Origin: UKL13-2 sp044346745
Lineage (GTDB): Bacteria; Pseudomonadota; Gammaproteobacteria; Burkholderiales; Usitatibacteraceae
DNA length: 64,000 nucleotides
Reading direction: 5' to 3'
Assembly: GCA_044346745.1 (NCBI GenBank)
Contig: JBIIYQ010000002.1
Location: forward strand, 6,822-70,821
Position numbers and translations under genes: made by a program. The notes beneath the pieces were generated by a model. It did no database searches. It was given only the letters and a program-made list of their open reading frames with translations, and had not been told where the DNA came from. Of this stretch, positions 8,386 through 17,638 are shown in pieces. Every line of letters starts with the position of its first letter. Position 1 is the stretch's first letter.

Positions 8386-9609
8386 GTGAATAGCGTACTA
8401 GTGGTCGAAGACGACGAAATCGTTCGCGAGTTCATCGCGCGAAAACTTCTCGCCCGTCAATTCGAAGTTACCGTGGCACCGAGCGGCGAAGCTGCGCTCG
8501 CCCTTATTCGGTCCCGCATGTTCGACATGATCATTACCGACGTAAACATGCCCGGCATGGATGGCTTCAGCTTTATCCGGTCGGTACGAATGACCCCAAC
8601 ACTGGGCCAGCCTGAAGTGATCTTCATTTCCAGTACGGACGACCGGGCCATATTCAAGCGCGCAATGAATGTGGGAGCATGCGACTTTCTGATCAAACCA
8701 TTTTCCGGTGCAGAGCTTGGCGAAGCGGTGACCTCACGATTGGCTGATCGTGGCAATCGTACAGGCATGCACCCCGCAGTCGGACGGGGGGTAAGGAGTC
8801 AAAGCGGATCTGCTCTCGTCGTTCCCGGTTACGAAACGCTTCGCACACTCGGCGAGGGTGCCAGCTCCAAGGTGTTGCTGGCAAAACACCTGCACAACGG
8901 CGAACAACACGCGTTGAAACTCGTGCGTCTGCCTGATCAGTCTGGAGAGCAGCGCGAGGTTATCAATCGATTCTTGACTGAATACTCGATGTTGGTTCGC
9001 ATTTCGCATCGAAATGTTGCGCGTGTGTTTGAGCACGGACTAGTTGAGAATTATCTCTATATCGGGATGGAGTACTTGCCGGGAGGCGACCTGCGTCTTG
9101 ACATCGAGGCAGGCATGGCGCCGCAACGCGCGCAGAAATACGCGGTTCAAATTGCCGCCGCACTCAGCGCGATTCATGGTACCGGCGTTATTCACCGCGA
9201 TCTGAAACCCGCCAACATTCTAATGCGGATGACGGGGGAGGCGGTACTTGCGGACTTCGGTATCGCCAAACAAATTGGCTCCGGGCTGGCGCTGACACAA
9301 AACAACATCGCGCTTGGCACGCCGTATTACATGAGCCCAGAGCAAGCGACCGCTAGTCCGCTGGATGCTCGCAGCGATCTTTATGCGCTCGGCGTTTTGC
9401 TCTTCGAGATGCTTACCGGACGACCACCCTATCAGGCATCCACGTCAGTCGAGATCATGGCGATGCATGTGAATGCGGCGGTGCCGATACTGCCTGAGAA
9501 ATTTGCGCCGTTTCAGACCGTGCTGCGACGACTGTTGGCAAAAGAACCGGGCGATCGATACACCTCGGCGGAAGCCGCATTAAACGCGATCCTCGCCGTA
9601 AAGGTGTAG
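8386..9609 (+). CDS. response-regulator receiver fused to Ser/Thr protein kinase
   Basis: This 407-residue cytoplasmic protein has two signalling domains. Residues 1-115 form a CheY-like receiver: acidic pocket Glu8/Asp9/Asp10, phospho-acceptor Asp52 in ITDVNMPGMDG, and Lys104 in FLIKPF. Residues about 149-400 form a Hanks-type Ser/Thr kinase with all key residues: glycine loop GEGASSKV (156-163), catalytic Lys178, HRDLKPAN (270-277), DFG (290-292) and MSPEQ. The simplest model is that phosphorylation of Asp52 by an unknown histidine kinase tunes the kinase output. There are no membrane helices or PASTA repeats, so it should be soluble. The start is GTG 8386; no strong ribosome site is seen. 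The upstream kinase partner and the substrates are not apparent. Confidence 0.9.
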   Translation: MNSVLVVEDDEIVREFIARKLLARQFEVTVAPSGEAALALIRSRMFDMIITDVNMPGMDGFSFIRSVRMTPTLGQPEVIFISSTDDRAIFKRAMNVGACDFLIKPFSGAELGEAVTSRLADRGNRTGMHPAVGRGVRSQSGSALVVPGYETLRTLGEGASSKVLLAKHLHNGEQHALKLVRLPDQSGEQREVINRFLTEYSMLVRISHRNVARVFEHGLVENYLYIGMEYLPGGDLRLDIEAGMAPQRAQKYAVQIAAALSAIHGTGVIHRDLKPANILMRMTGEAVLADFGIAKQIGSGLALTQNNIALGTPYYMSPEQATASPLDARSDLYALGVLLFEMLTGRPPYQASTSVEIMAMHVNAAVPILPEKFAPFQTVLRRLLAKEPGDRYTSAEAALNAILAVKV

Positions 9610-9623
9610 GTGTAGGTTTTGGG

Positions 9624-10718
9624 TTAGGCGGGCCGGCCGGCAACTTCCCGCTCGAAGTCGAGCAACCATTGTTTGCGGGCGATACCTCCGCCGTAACCTG
9701 TCAACGAACCGTCAGAACCGATGACACGATGACACGGGATGATGATTCCACGGTAGTTGTCACCATTCGCGCGCGCCACCGCTCTTACCGCCTTCGGCTG
9801 CCCAATTCCCCTTGCGATGTCGGCGTATGAACGTGTTTGGCCGGCGGGAATCGCCAAAAGCTGTTTCCATACGGCCTTCTGGAAAGGTGTACCCCGATCG
9901 GCTAATGGAAGTGTGAACGTTTGTCGTTTGCCCGCGTAATACTCGCCGATCTCTTTTGCGGCCTGAACCAGATAACGCTGCTGCCCCGGCACAATCACAC
10001 ATTTGTTTCTTGCCCGCAGTCTGCCAATTTCCTTCTCCAAGCCCCGGCGGTTCACAAAATCAAGCGCGTGGATGCCAGCCTCATCAGCAATGACCAACAT
10101 CGGCCCCAAGGGTGTGTCGAGCCACTGTGAATACATCACCGCCACACTGCCCGCTTTTGACGGTTGCGCGCCAAATAGACGGGCAAAGGCCTCGCGATAC
10201 CCGCTTGGTGAATCGAACCCTGCATCGAGTTGTTGATCGAGCACGAATGTATCCTTTCCCGTGAGTTTGGCTTCGCGCACAACAGCCAGCGCCGCACCCA
10301 ATCGCCTTGCGCGGCTATAGGCCTGAAATGTGATTCCAAAATAACGCTTGAATTGCCGCCTTGCGGTTGAGGGATCGATGCCCAAGGCCAACAGGTCTCC
10401 TTCACGGATCCGTCCGTCAGCTTTTTCCTCGATCAGTTTTACAAGAGGATCAATCAGATCTGGCTTGTCACTAGTACGCGCCATCGGCTTGCAGCGCAGG
10501 CAGGCGCGAAACCCGGCAAACATGGCCTCATCCGCGTTGGCAAAATAAGCCACATTCTCGCGTTTTGGTTTTCTTGCAGAACAAGTAGTGCGACAGAAGA
10601 TGCCGGTTGTTTTTACACCAGTTAGAAACACACCATCAAAGACGGCGTCTCGCTCAAAGAAGGCGCGCCACATGGTTTCTTCACTTGGCAGGGTTCGTCG
10701 TAGTGGTTTCATACACAC
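9624..10718 (-). CDS. ada: bifunctional Ada: methylphosphotriester/O6-methylguanine DNA methyltransferase and regulator
   Basis: This 364-residue Ada protein repairs alkylated DNA and acts as its own inducer. It carries the N-terminal zinc/methyl-acceptor Cys set (Cys42, Cys46, Cys73, Cys76 in FCRTTC and CLRC). An AraC-type helix-turn-helix lies around residues 90-180, and the C-terminal methyltransferase domain has the suicide motif IPCHRVIG (Cys about 329). Domain order and length match E. coli Ada. Two starts two codons apart (ATG 10718 and ATG 10712) are equally plausible. It stands alone on the minus strand, converging on the receiver-kinase gene. Regulation is expected to be by methylated Ada itself at its own promoter; no Ada box was confidently recognised. 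Confidence 0.93.
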   Translation of the reverse strand: MCMKPLRRTLPSEETMWRAFFERDAVFDGVFLTGVKTTGIFCRTTCSARKPKRENVAYFANADEAMFAGFRACLRCKPMARTSDKPDLIDPLVKLIEEKADGRIREGDLLALGIDPSTARRQFKRYFGITFQAYSRARRLGAALAVVREAKLTGKDTFVLDQQLDAGFDSPSGYREAFARLFGAQPSKAGSVAVMYSQWLDTPLGPMLVIADEAGIHALDFVNRRGLEKEIGRLRARNKCVIVPGQQRYLVQAAKEIGEYYAGKRQTFTLPLADRGTPFQKAVWKQLLAIPAGQTRSYADIARGIGQPKAVRAVARANGDNYRGIIIPCHRVIGSDGSLTGYGGGIARKQWLLDFEREVAGRPA

Positions 10719-10893
10719 ATGTTATCGAACTGCCAATGTGGGCGTCGCCGCTTTTCAGGCAGTGAATTCTCCTCGGCAGCCGAGCGCCAACCTGATCGTC
10801 GTCAAATCGCGTGCTTGCGGAGTTGTGATGTAATGAAACGGGCGTCTCGCGTGAACAGGCACGTCTTACCTCATTCCAAGCAAGGGAAATCAC

Positions 10894-11214
10894 ATGAAAA
10901 CACTGAAACTACTGATCACGGCGGTCGCGATGACGCTGGCAGCTGCGGCGTTTGCACAAATAGCCGAAGCACCGAAAACAGCAGCCACCCCAGCTCCTGC
11001 CGCCGCGAAAAATGCTGTGAAAGCCGAGCCCATTGACATCAACTCGGCGGATGAAAAAACGCTCATGACACTCAAGGGTATTGGTGACGTCACTGCAAAG
11101 AAAATCATCAAGTCACGCCCTTACAGTGGCAAGGATGACCTCGTAAAGAAGAAAATCCTCACGGAAAAAGCCTATGCGGATATCAAAGATCAGATCATCG
11201 CCAAACAAAAGTAA
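10894..11214 (+). CDS. periplasmic helix-hairpin-helix (ComEA-like) protein
   Basis: This 106-residue protein has a cleavable signal (hydrophobic residues 5-21, ending AFA), an Ala/Pro-rich linker and one HhH unit: INSADEKTLMTLKGIGDVTA, then KKIIKSRPYSGKDDL. Single HhH secreted proteins of this kind resemble ComEA, which binds incoming DNA in the periplasm during natural transformation, although many have no proven role. It is divergent from ada and stands alone. The DNA-binding fold is well supported; involvement in competence is inference. Confidence 0.8.
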   Translation: MKTLKLLITAVAMTLAAAAFAQIAEAPKTAATPAPAAAKNAVKAEPIDINSADEKTLMTLKGIGDVTAKKIIKSRPYSGKDDLVKKKILTEKAYADIKDQIIAKQK

Positions 11215-11228
11215 CACGCCGTCCCCAG

Positions 11229-12359
11229 TCAGCGCGGATACTTTCTATCCCGCTGACCGCTCACACAGCGTGATGTTTCCCCCCCTAGCCGTCGATAGAT
11301 CGACTCCGTCAGGGCGATGATGATCACAACTCTGGTCACGTGTGCGGCAGTAACCAGCGCGACGCCCAATTGAAGTGTTTTGGCAGTAATCGACATTTCG
11401 GCGATACCACCCGGCGCCATCGCCAGCACCATCGACGGCAGAAAAATCCCGGCAAGTTGTCCCATTCCAATTGCAATCGCTGTTGAGAGCAGCATCATCA
11501 GGAAAATGCTGCCGATCACTACGGCGACAAAGCGCGGTGCCTCGCGTAAAAATGTCCGGGAGAATCTTGCCCCTAAGGCGCAACCCAGCAGCACTTGGCC
11601 GCCATTCGTCAGCAGGCTAGTCATCGACGACAGCTCAATACCCACCGAGGTCAGCAGTATTGTTATCAACAACGGCCCCATCATCCACGGATTGGGAAAG
11701 CTAGTACGCCGGAAAATGAGTCCGCCACAAATAGCCGCCATCATCAATCCGGCTAGGCCGAAACTCGAAAAGGGAATCGCTACCGGCCGATAGACATCTC
11801 CGCCGTAAATGTCTAACAAAGTAAGCGAGACCGGGATTGTGCAAACCACCAGTGTGATACGCAGAGAATGTGCCACCGCAACCTTGTCTACTGCCGCGCC
11901 AAAACGCTCCCCCAAATTCGCCATTTCCGCAGCGCCGCCGGGCACAGACGCAAAAAATGCAGTCGCCTGATCGACCTTTGCATAACGCATCAACACTCTA
12001 CTGGCCACCAGCCCAACGGCGATAGCGGCAAACGCCGCCGCAATCAGCAAAAGTGCGTGTGTTGCGACCTCGGCCGCCACGACTGGTGTGAAGTACAGGC
12101 CCAGCGTAACCGCCACAAGCAACTGTCCTACCTCCCGTCCGAGCGGAGTGGCCAAGAGGCGGGCACCACTGAAGTTACAGAGCGCCATCGCCAACAGCGG
12201 ACCAATCATCCAGGGCAGCGGCGTGTGGATGTGCGCACAAAGTGCCCCGCCGGCGGACGAAACGAGCAAACCAGCAATGATTCTGGGCAGATTGGGCAAT
12301 TTGGAGTCGGTGGAGATTGACAGTATAATTATTGGCTCTCCGCAGTGTGGCTTATACAA
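11229..12359 (-). CDS. AbrB-family integral membrane protein (PF05145)
   Basis: A 376-residue hydrophobic protein with about ten membrane segments arranged as two similar halves. Each half has PWMIGPLL or PWMMGPLL (near residues 49 and 224) and a glycine-rich PGG(A/I)AEM motif (SVPGGAAEM near 139, MAPGGIAEM near 315). This duplicated pattern is the membrane AbrB family. The name is historical, and its members are transport-like proteins of unsettled substrate, unrelated to the DNA-binding AbrB. ATG 12359 is the longest start; the first about 22 residues are poorly conserved in character and a later start is possible. It converges on the ComEA-like gene. Confidence 0.78.
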   Translation of the reverse strand: MYKPHCGEPIIILSISTDSKLPNLPRIIAGLLVSSAGGALCAHIHTPLPWMIGPLLAMALCNFSGARLLATPLGREVGQLLVAVTLGLYFTPVVAAEVATHALLLIAAAFAAIAVGLVASRVLMRYAKVDQATAFFASVPGGAAEMANLGERFGAAVDKVAVAHSLRITLVVCTIPVSLTLLDIYGGDVYRPVAIPFSSFGLAGLMMAAICGGLIFRRTSFPNPWMMGPLLITILLTSVGIELSSMTSLLTNGGQVLLGCALGARFSRTFLREAPRFVAVVIGSIFLMMLLSTAIAIGMGQLAGIFLPSMVLAMAPGGIAEMSITAKTLQLGVALVTAAHVTRVVIIIALTESIYRRLGGETSRCVSGQRDRKYPR

Positions 12360-12381
12360 CTTGCGGTAAAGACCGAATTAC

Positions 12382-12406
12382 GGCCTGGTAGCTCAGTTGG
12401 GTGAGA
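12382..12406 (+). pseudogene. 5' remnant of a tRNA-Phe gene
   Basis: GGCCTGGTAGCTCAGT is identical to the first 16 bases of the intact tRNA-Phe at 12527, and even the upstream GAAT/TACGG context repeats. Similarity fades in the D-loop and no anticodon or acceptor 3' strand follows. It is a truncated second copy 145 bases upstream. Confidence 0.6.
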
Positions 12407-12445
12407 CAGGGATTTCGCAAAGCACTGCTTCGCGCCTGACGACCC

Positions 12446-12466
12446 AAAAAGTCCCGCAGGGCTTTT
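12446..12466 (+). terminator. terminator-like hairpin after the tRNA remnant
   Basis: AAAAAGTCCC-GCA-GGGCTTTT folds into a short stem with a T-run, like tRNA terminators. It supports the idea that a tRNA gene once ended here and lost its middle. Confidence 0.4.
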
Positions 12467-12526
12467 CGTGGAAGAGCAGAGGCCGCAGTTTCCGCAGTAC
12501 AGATTTTGTAGTCGCTTCAAGAATAC

Positions 12527-12604
<78 letters not shown>

Positions 12605-12609
12605 ACAAC

Positions 12610-12635
12610 AAACGCTCCCTTGTGGAGCGTTTTTG
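12610..12635 (+). terminator. tRNA-Phe terminator
   Basis: AAACGCTCC-CTTGT-GGAGCGTTT followed by TTGTTTTG: a 9-bp stem with a T-rich tail, 8 bases after the tRNA. Confidence 0.8.
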
Positions 12636-12796
12636 TTTTGTGGATAGTGGGTGGATGAGAGCCACCGTTTGTGGTTCGACTAAGCGAAGTCCGGCGGACT
12701 TAGCTTGGACGCGCGAGCCTAGCGACCGCGGTCGCGCAGCGATGGCGGGATCGCTCTAGGCGATACCGCCACATTCTGCCCCAAGTCATCAAATGC

Positions 12797-12820
12797 AAAA
12801 CGCCCCGAATGGGGCGTTTT
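12797..12820 (-). terminator. terminator of the TonB receptor gene (symmetrical)
   Basis: AAAACGCCCC-GAAT-GGGGCGTTTT is a perfect 10-bp hairpin with A- and T-runs, so it can act in both directions. It lies 75 bases beyond the receptor stop codon. The rest of 12636-12894 holds no gene, only a further palindrome AAGTCCG-G-CGGACTT near 12688. Confidence 0.75.
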
Positions 12821-12894
12821 GTCTTTACGTGATCCGGGGTAGGGACCGAACACGCCCCGGTTTGAATCGCGAACGTGACGCGTGACGAGACGTG

Positions 12895-15417
12895 CTAATA
12901 GTTTGTGGAGAACGTCAGGCCAAAGGTTCTCGGATCACCGATGAGAGCTTCCATCGTGCCCGCAGCAGCAAAAACAGACTTGTTCAAGAAGTAGACCTTG
13001 TCGTTCAAATTCTTTCCCCACGCTGTGAGACGGTACTGTTGCTTCCCGCCGAAGCGATAGGTTGCTTGCGCGTTCACGAGCGAGTAAGCCTCGCTGCTTT
13101 CTAGCGCATTGTTGGGAATGTTGAAGAATCGTTTTGCCCGATACGAGTAGTCACCACCAACGCTTAACGTTGCGCCGCCATCAAGTTTCCACTCCTTGCG
13201 CACCGCTAGATTGGTCGTCAGCCGTGGCGAGTTCGTTAACTCCTGACCCGAGAAGTCGAGTTGTCGCACCCCGCTAGCGGGACAACCGCCGACGTTCGCC
13301 ACACATGCTTCGTCCTGTGTGAACGCAACGATTTTTGTCTTCAGATAGCCCATGCCCAGATCGATGTTCCATCCTCCGCCCGGTGCCCACTGCGCTTCCA
13401 ATTCAACCCCACGCAAGTTCGATTTGCCCGCGTTAACTTGTGCCGCGACGATGCCAAGACCAGGTAAAGAAGTCGTGCGGAGCAGCTGCTGGTCCTTGTA
13501 TTGGTAGTAGTAGCCTGTCAGGTTGACCTTTAGTTTTCGATCAGCTGTGGTCGTCTTCATGCCTAGCTCGTAGGCCGTTAGCGTTTCCGGGTTTGTCGGA
13601 GCAAAGAAGGAGCCGTTGATACTTTGTGCAGGAGCAGCACTGTAACTGCCGGACTTAAACCCCTGAGATACAGTACCGAAGACCATGGTCTGCGCGTCGA
13701 CTGTGTACTTCATTCCCAGTTTGCCCCCAGACTGACTGAACGACTTCTGAAACGGGGTATCCACGTAAATGTTGCGACCGGTACCGACGGGCAGCGCCAG
13801 CAACTCGGCCGTTGTGATGGGGCGTTGACCGCTAGTGGGCAGCAGAGCCGCGCGTACCGCCGCGTCTGTGAGAGAGCGCTGAACGGTCGTGTTGGTCCCA
13901 GACAACTCCTCGCGAGTCGCACGTATGCCTGCGGTGAAGCTCAAGTTCTTGGTCACGTCGAATTCGATCTCGCCGTAAGCCGAAGCGACTCGGTTGTCTT
14001 GATTCAAGCTGGTCGAATTTGCGCGACCACCGTTTGCCGCCGCACCGGCAAAGTAGGGAAACGCAGTCGTATTGCCGATGGTTTCCTCTTTGAACCAGAA
14101 AAGACCGGTGATCCAACGCAAGCCCTTATCGGCTTCAGACGCGACTCGCAATTCCTGACTGTATTGCGATGCTTCACTTACTTGGAAGAAATCAAAGCCA
14201 CCTTGATAGTTAGCGTTTGTCGTTGCGCCGGAGAATGGGCCAGTTGGCCGAAGGGGGGCTGGGCCAGCGTCCACATCCTCCGCCTTTTTGAAGTCGTTGT
14301 ACTCGTAGGCGCTTAGTGAGGTAATGCGAACGCCAGAGAGGTTCCAACTTGCGCTTAAAGATGCGCCGCGCGCGTTTACCTGCTCGATTGGGCTGCGCAA
14401 ACTCGCGCTAAACGAAGTTGTGTCATTCGGATCTGTGGGCGTGTTGTTGATGCCGACGCAGGCGCTGCCCAAGCCGATAGCGAACTGACACGGTGTGCTA
14501 TAGGTGTTTACCCCTGCAACCACGACAGGGGTGGGGGATTGAAGTCCGATTGTCTTCCAGAGCTTGTTTGTATTGTTCACCTTCTCACTGTGGAGCTTTA
14601 CGAGAACTTCAGTGTTTGCGCTAGGAACCCACGCGAGCTGAGCCCTAGCAGCAGTCGAATCCTTGTCGTATACCTTCTCGCCAAGGTAGTTATTGTTGTA
14701 CATCCCGTCGCGCGTCTGCTTCATCAAGGAGAGGCGAGCGGCCCACTCCTGCCCCATGTCAAACGAAACCGCGCCCTCCACATCCGCTTGGCCATACTGA
14801 CCCGCCGTCAAAGTCGCGTAGCCGTATGTACCGTCGGCCGGGCGCGGCTTGACTGACACGAAGTTCACGGCACCGCCTGTAGTGTTGCGGCCATAAAGTG
14901 TGTTTTGCGGGCCCCTGAGTACCTCAACTCGCTGCAAATCGAATAGCTGCAGCACATTCACGATAGGGGAGCTTAGCGAAATTTCATCCACGTAAATGCC
15001 AACTGCCGCGACTTGGTTATACCCTGGGCCTTTCGTGCCCACACCGCGTATGTAAATGTTTGCCGCCGTAGAGCCGTTGTTAAGTGCGATGTCCGCGCTC
15101 GGAACCTTTTGTAGCAATTCTTGCGAGTTCGAGACCGCCTGCTCGGCAAGCTGTTCGCCGGAGAAGGCTGATAGCGCCACGGGAATTGCTTGTGCAGATG
15201 CGGAGCGTCGGGTCGCGGTGACCACGATCTCGTCAACCTTGTCGGGGTCAGTGCGCTGAACGCGTGGGTCCGTGGCTGCGGGCGTTGCCTGAGCTGCGGG
15301 CGGTGCTGGCGTTTGCTGTGCTTGTCCGCAAATCGGCGCGAGTGCAGCAGCAACACACAACGCTATACGACTGCGAATGGGGCCCACGAACGGAGACGGT
15401 CTCTCGGATTTACTCAT
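12895..15417 (-). CDS. TonB-dependent outer-membrane receptor
   Basis: This 840-residue receptor has a signal sequence ending around CGQA, a TonB-box-like stretch DEIVVTATRR near residue 65, a plug domain (IYIRGVGTKG, RVEVLRGPQNTLYGRNTTGG) and a long beta-barrel ending in Phe-x-x-x-Tyr (TFSTNY). Such receptors take up large or scarce substrates across the outer membrane using TonB energy. The type with plain VVTATRR and no signalling extension is common for plant- or aromatic-derived compounds as well as siderophores. Two starts exist; ATG 15417 is preferred because GAGGAG lies 9 bases upstream, whereas for ATG 15423 the gap is only 3. It is divergent from the arylsulfotransferase gene, suggesting that it imports the island's substrate. 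Confidence 0.93.
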   Translation of the reverse strand: MSKSERPSPFVGPIRSRIALCVAAALAPICGQAQQTPAPPAAQATPAATDPRVQRTDPDKVDEIVVTATRRSASAQAIPVALSAFSGEQLAEQAVSNSQELLQKVPSADIALNNGSTAANIYIRGVGTKGPGYNQVAAVGIYVDEISLSSPIVNVLQLFDLQRVEVLRGPQNTLYGRNTTGGAVNFVSVKPRPADGTYGYATLTAGQYGQADVEGAVSFDMGQEWAARLSLMKQTRDGMYNNNYLGEKVYDKDSTAARAQLAWVPSANTEVLVKLHSEKVNNTNKLWKTIGLQSPTPVVVAGVNTYSTPCQFAIGLGSACVGINNTPTDPNDTTSFSASLRSPIEQVNARGASLSASWNLSGVRITSLSAYEYNDFKKAEDVDAGPAPLRPTGPFSGATTNANYQGGFDFFQVSEASQYSQELRVASEADKGLRWITGLFWFKEETIGNTTAFPYFAGAAANGGRANSTSLNQDNRVASAYGEIEFDVTKNLSFTAGIRATREELSGTNTTVQRSLTDAAVRAALLPTSGQRPITTAELLALPVGTGRNIYVDTPFQKSFSQSGGKLGMKYTVDAQTMVFGTVSQGFKSGSYSAAPAQSINGSFFAPTNPETLTAYELGMKTTTADRKLKVNLTGYYYQYKDQQLLRTTSLPGLGIVAAQVNAGKSNLRGVELEAQWAPGGGWNIDLGMGYLKTKIVAFTQDEACVANVGGCPASGVRQLDFSGQELTNSPRLTTNLAVRKEWKLDGGATLSVGGDYSYRAKRFFNIPNNALESSEAYSLVNAQATYRFGGKQQYRLTAWGKNLNDKVYFLNKSVFAAAGTMEALIGDPRTFGLTFSTNY

Positions 15418-15567
15418 GTGCATGCACTCCTCAGATTGGCGATAAACATTTGCATCAGTGGATTAAGGGAGCTACTGCAGCACGTCATCGTGTTGAGCGC
15501 GACGCCGAGCCTCATAGCTTCGATCTTTGATACCGTAACGCCAGCAGTGGGCGCAACTTTGGCGTTG

Positions 15568-15581
15568 TGTTATTTGTAACA
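15568..15581. promoter_or_regulatory. possible operator in the receptor/arylsulfotransferase intergenic region
   Basis: TGTTA-TTTG-TAACA is an inverted repeat, and a second TGTGTTATT copy follows at about 15586-15594. The 457-base region between the divergent receptor and sulfotransferase genes holds no gene. The TTGTAA core recurs in two other intergenic regions of the island (27343, 34597). Confidence 0.4.
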
Positions 15582-15752
15582 TATATGTGTTATTCGCAAA
15601 CATGCTAAAGTTTGCCGAGTAGTGTGTCAAGCTACTTTCGTTCGTGTAGTGCACTTGAGCAACGCATTGGCCGGGTGTGTTGCACGACGAATACACAGGC
15701 GTCAAAGTACCCGAGTTAACTATTGCGAGAAGTCAATCTTCGTGTTAACGTG

Positions 15753-15782
15753 TTGCGCTAAATGGTACGGCGTTGTGATAAT
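15753..15782 (+). promoter_or_regulatory. possible promoter of the arylsulfotransferase operon
   Basis: TTGCGC (15753-15758), an 18-base spacer and GATAAT (15777-15782) preceded by TG (extended -10 style) lie 92 bases before the start codon. The match is moderate. Confidence 0.35.
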
Positions 15783-15874
15783 AGAAACGCCTAGCAAGGT
15801 GCAGAGTGTGCGGCCTGTCGGCCTTTGGGTAGCAAGCAGTGCGAAACAAGTTCTCGACGCGCGAGGTGGATAGC

Positions 15875-17605
15875 ATGGGAAACACGGTGGTACTTCGTAC
15901 TGGGCCGCGACGCTCGCTGCCTTTTCTTGTGGCAGTGTTGGTACTACAGGCCGCCAACGTGATTGCGAGTGCGGTTACCTTTACCGCCGCGCCGACGATC
16001 ATCCAAAACCCGAATCCTCGTGCGCCGCTTGCTGGCGTTCTGCAATTGGAGACGTCGGAACCTGTAGAGGTGCTCGTTGACGTTTCGGACGGACGGAAGA
16101 CCTGGCAAGTGAAATTTCCCCACGCCACAAATCTTCGTCGCGCACTACCGGTGGTCGGGCTTCGTCCGGCTGTTGATCACCAGATCAAGGTCTCGGTCGT
16201 GGGTAAGAACGGCAGGAAGGTCTCCTTCGCCCGATCATTAACCTTTCGCCCGCCAGCGTTGCCGAGCAATCTTTTCGACTTTCCGCAACTTAAGGTACAT
16301 CGTGCCGAGACCGCGCGGATGGAGCCCGGCATCACGCTAATGACCGTGAGGCGCCGGGCGCTTGGGCGATCAGAGTTGCAGACTTCGAAGCAACGCGAGT
16401 TTGCGCTCGGCTGGTCTTTGATTGTCGCCGTCAACGAGTTGGGAGAGGTCGTCTGGTACTACCAATCTGATTCAAGAGTTTCGGGTATCGCGACGCTTGC
16501 GAACGGAAACATCTTTTTTCATACCGCTCGTTTCAGCCCCGTTGAGATCGATCTTCTCGGGAACGAAATTCGCCGGTGGGGGGCGGCAAAAGGTCCGCGC
16601 GCGATGCCACCGGGCTCAATCCCTGTTGATGCTGTCACGCTCCATCATCAGCCGGAAGAGTTGCCGAACGGCAACTTTCTGTCGATGGAGGCGATTCCGA
16701 AAATGATTGATAACTACTACACCAGTGAACACGACGCCTCAGCGCCTCGCAAGACACAAAAAGTGATGGGTGACCGGATCATCGAATTCACACCCTCAGG
16801 AGAAGTGGTGTGGCGATGGGACAGTTTCGATTACCTTGATCCTTTCAAGATTGGCTACGATACATTCTGGTCGTATTGGGAGGTTCGCGGTTTTCCCGGC
16901 GCTGTCGACTGGACGCATGGGAATGGTGTGCACTACGACGCACGTGATGACTCGATCATCGCGTCTTTCCGAAACCTTTCGGCAGTTGTGAAGATCGATC
17001 GGAAGACGAAGCAGATCAAATGGATACTTGCGAGGGACGTCGGTTGGTCTGAACCACTGCGCGCCAAGCTCCTGCGTCCCGTTGGGAATAACTTCCAATA
17101 CCCGAGTCATCAACACAACCCGCGCGTCACGCCAGACGGCAACATTGTTGTGTTCAACAACAACGTGCACCAAGCGATCCCCTTTACTGGAGAGTCGCCC
17201 AAACCCGCAGATCAGTCTTTCAGCAACGCCATCGTGTACGCGATTGACGACGTCGCCATGACGGCGAAAGTCACATTCGCAACGCCTAGCGTTAGTGATG
17301 TCTCCTGCAATTCGTTTGCGATGGGGGATGCTCATGTGCTGTCCAAGACACGCAATGTTCTGGTGAATTTTTCACTCTGCTATCCGGGAATGAAAATTGA
17401 GACATGGAATCAGCGTGATCGAACCAAGACTTATCCGGACGACCTGCCCTCCTACCCGCGCCTGAGGGAATTCCAAAAAGACGATCCGTTGCGTCCAGTT
17501 TTCGACGTCGAACTACTGCCAGCACACGATTTGTTTCAGTGGGAAGTATTCGGCGTGTATCGCGTACCGAGTTTGAATCCTACAGAGCTGCGCAAGACGA
17601 AGTGA
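15875..17605 (+). CDS. periplasmic arylsulfotransferase (ASST family)
   Basis: This 576-residue protein resembles bacterial arylsulfate sulfotransferase (PF05935). That enzyme moves sulfate from an aryl sulfate to a phenolic acceptor by a histidine ping-pong mechanism, without PAPS. Visible family features are WYYQSDSRVSG, LPNGNFLSMEA, RIIEFTPSGEVVWRWDS, the His motif DWTHGNGVHYD, SAVVKIDRKTKQIKWILA and QHNPRVTPDGNIVVFNN. An Arg-Arg then hydrophobic stretch ending VIASA (about residue 33) is a signal peptide, so it acts in the periplasm. ATG 15875 is chosen for GAGGTG 7 bases upstream. The dsbL/dsbI partners that accompany E. coli assT are absent. It heads the plus-strand catabolic run, 33 bases before the FAD hydroxylase. 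Confidence 0.85.
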   Translation: MGNTVVLRTGPRRSLPFLVAVLVLQAANVIASAVTFTAAPTIIQNPNPRAPLAGVLQLETSEPVEVLVDVSDGRKTWQVKFPHATNLRRALPVVGLRPAVDHQIKVSVVGKNGRKVSFARSLTFRPPALPSNLFDFPQLKVHRAETARMEPGITLMTVRRRALGRSELQTSKQREFALGWSLIVAVNELGEVVWYYQSDSRVSGIATLANGNIFFHTARFSPVEIDLLGNEIRRWGAAKGPRAMPPGSIPVDAVTLHHQPEELPNGNFLSMEAIPKMIDNYYTSEHDASAPRKTQKVMGDRIIEFTPSGEVVWRWDSFDYLDPFKIGYDTFWSYWEVRGFPGAVDWTHGNGVHYDARDDSIIASFRNLSAVVKIDRKTKQIKWILARDVGWSEPLRAKLLRPVGNNFQYPSHQHNPRVTPDGNIVVFNNNVHQAIPFTGESPKPADQSFSNAIVYAIDDVAMTAKVTFATPSVSDVSCNSFAMGDAHVLSKTRNVLVNFSLCYPGMKIETWNQRDRTKTYPDDLPSYPRLREFQKDDPLRPVFDVELLPAHDLFQWEVFGVYRVPSLNPTELRKTK

Positions 17606-17638
17606 ACACGAGCCTATGAGCGGCTCAAGGAGAGCGGC

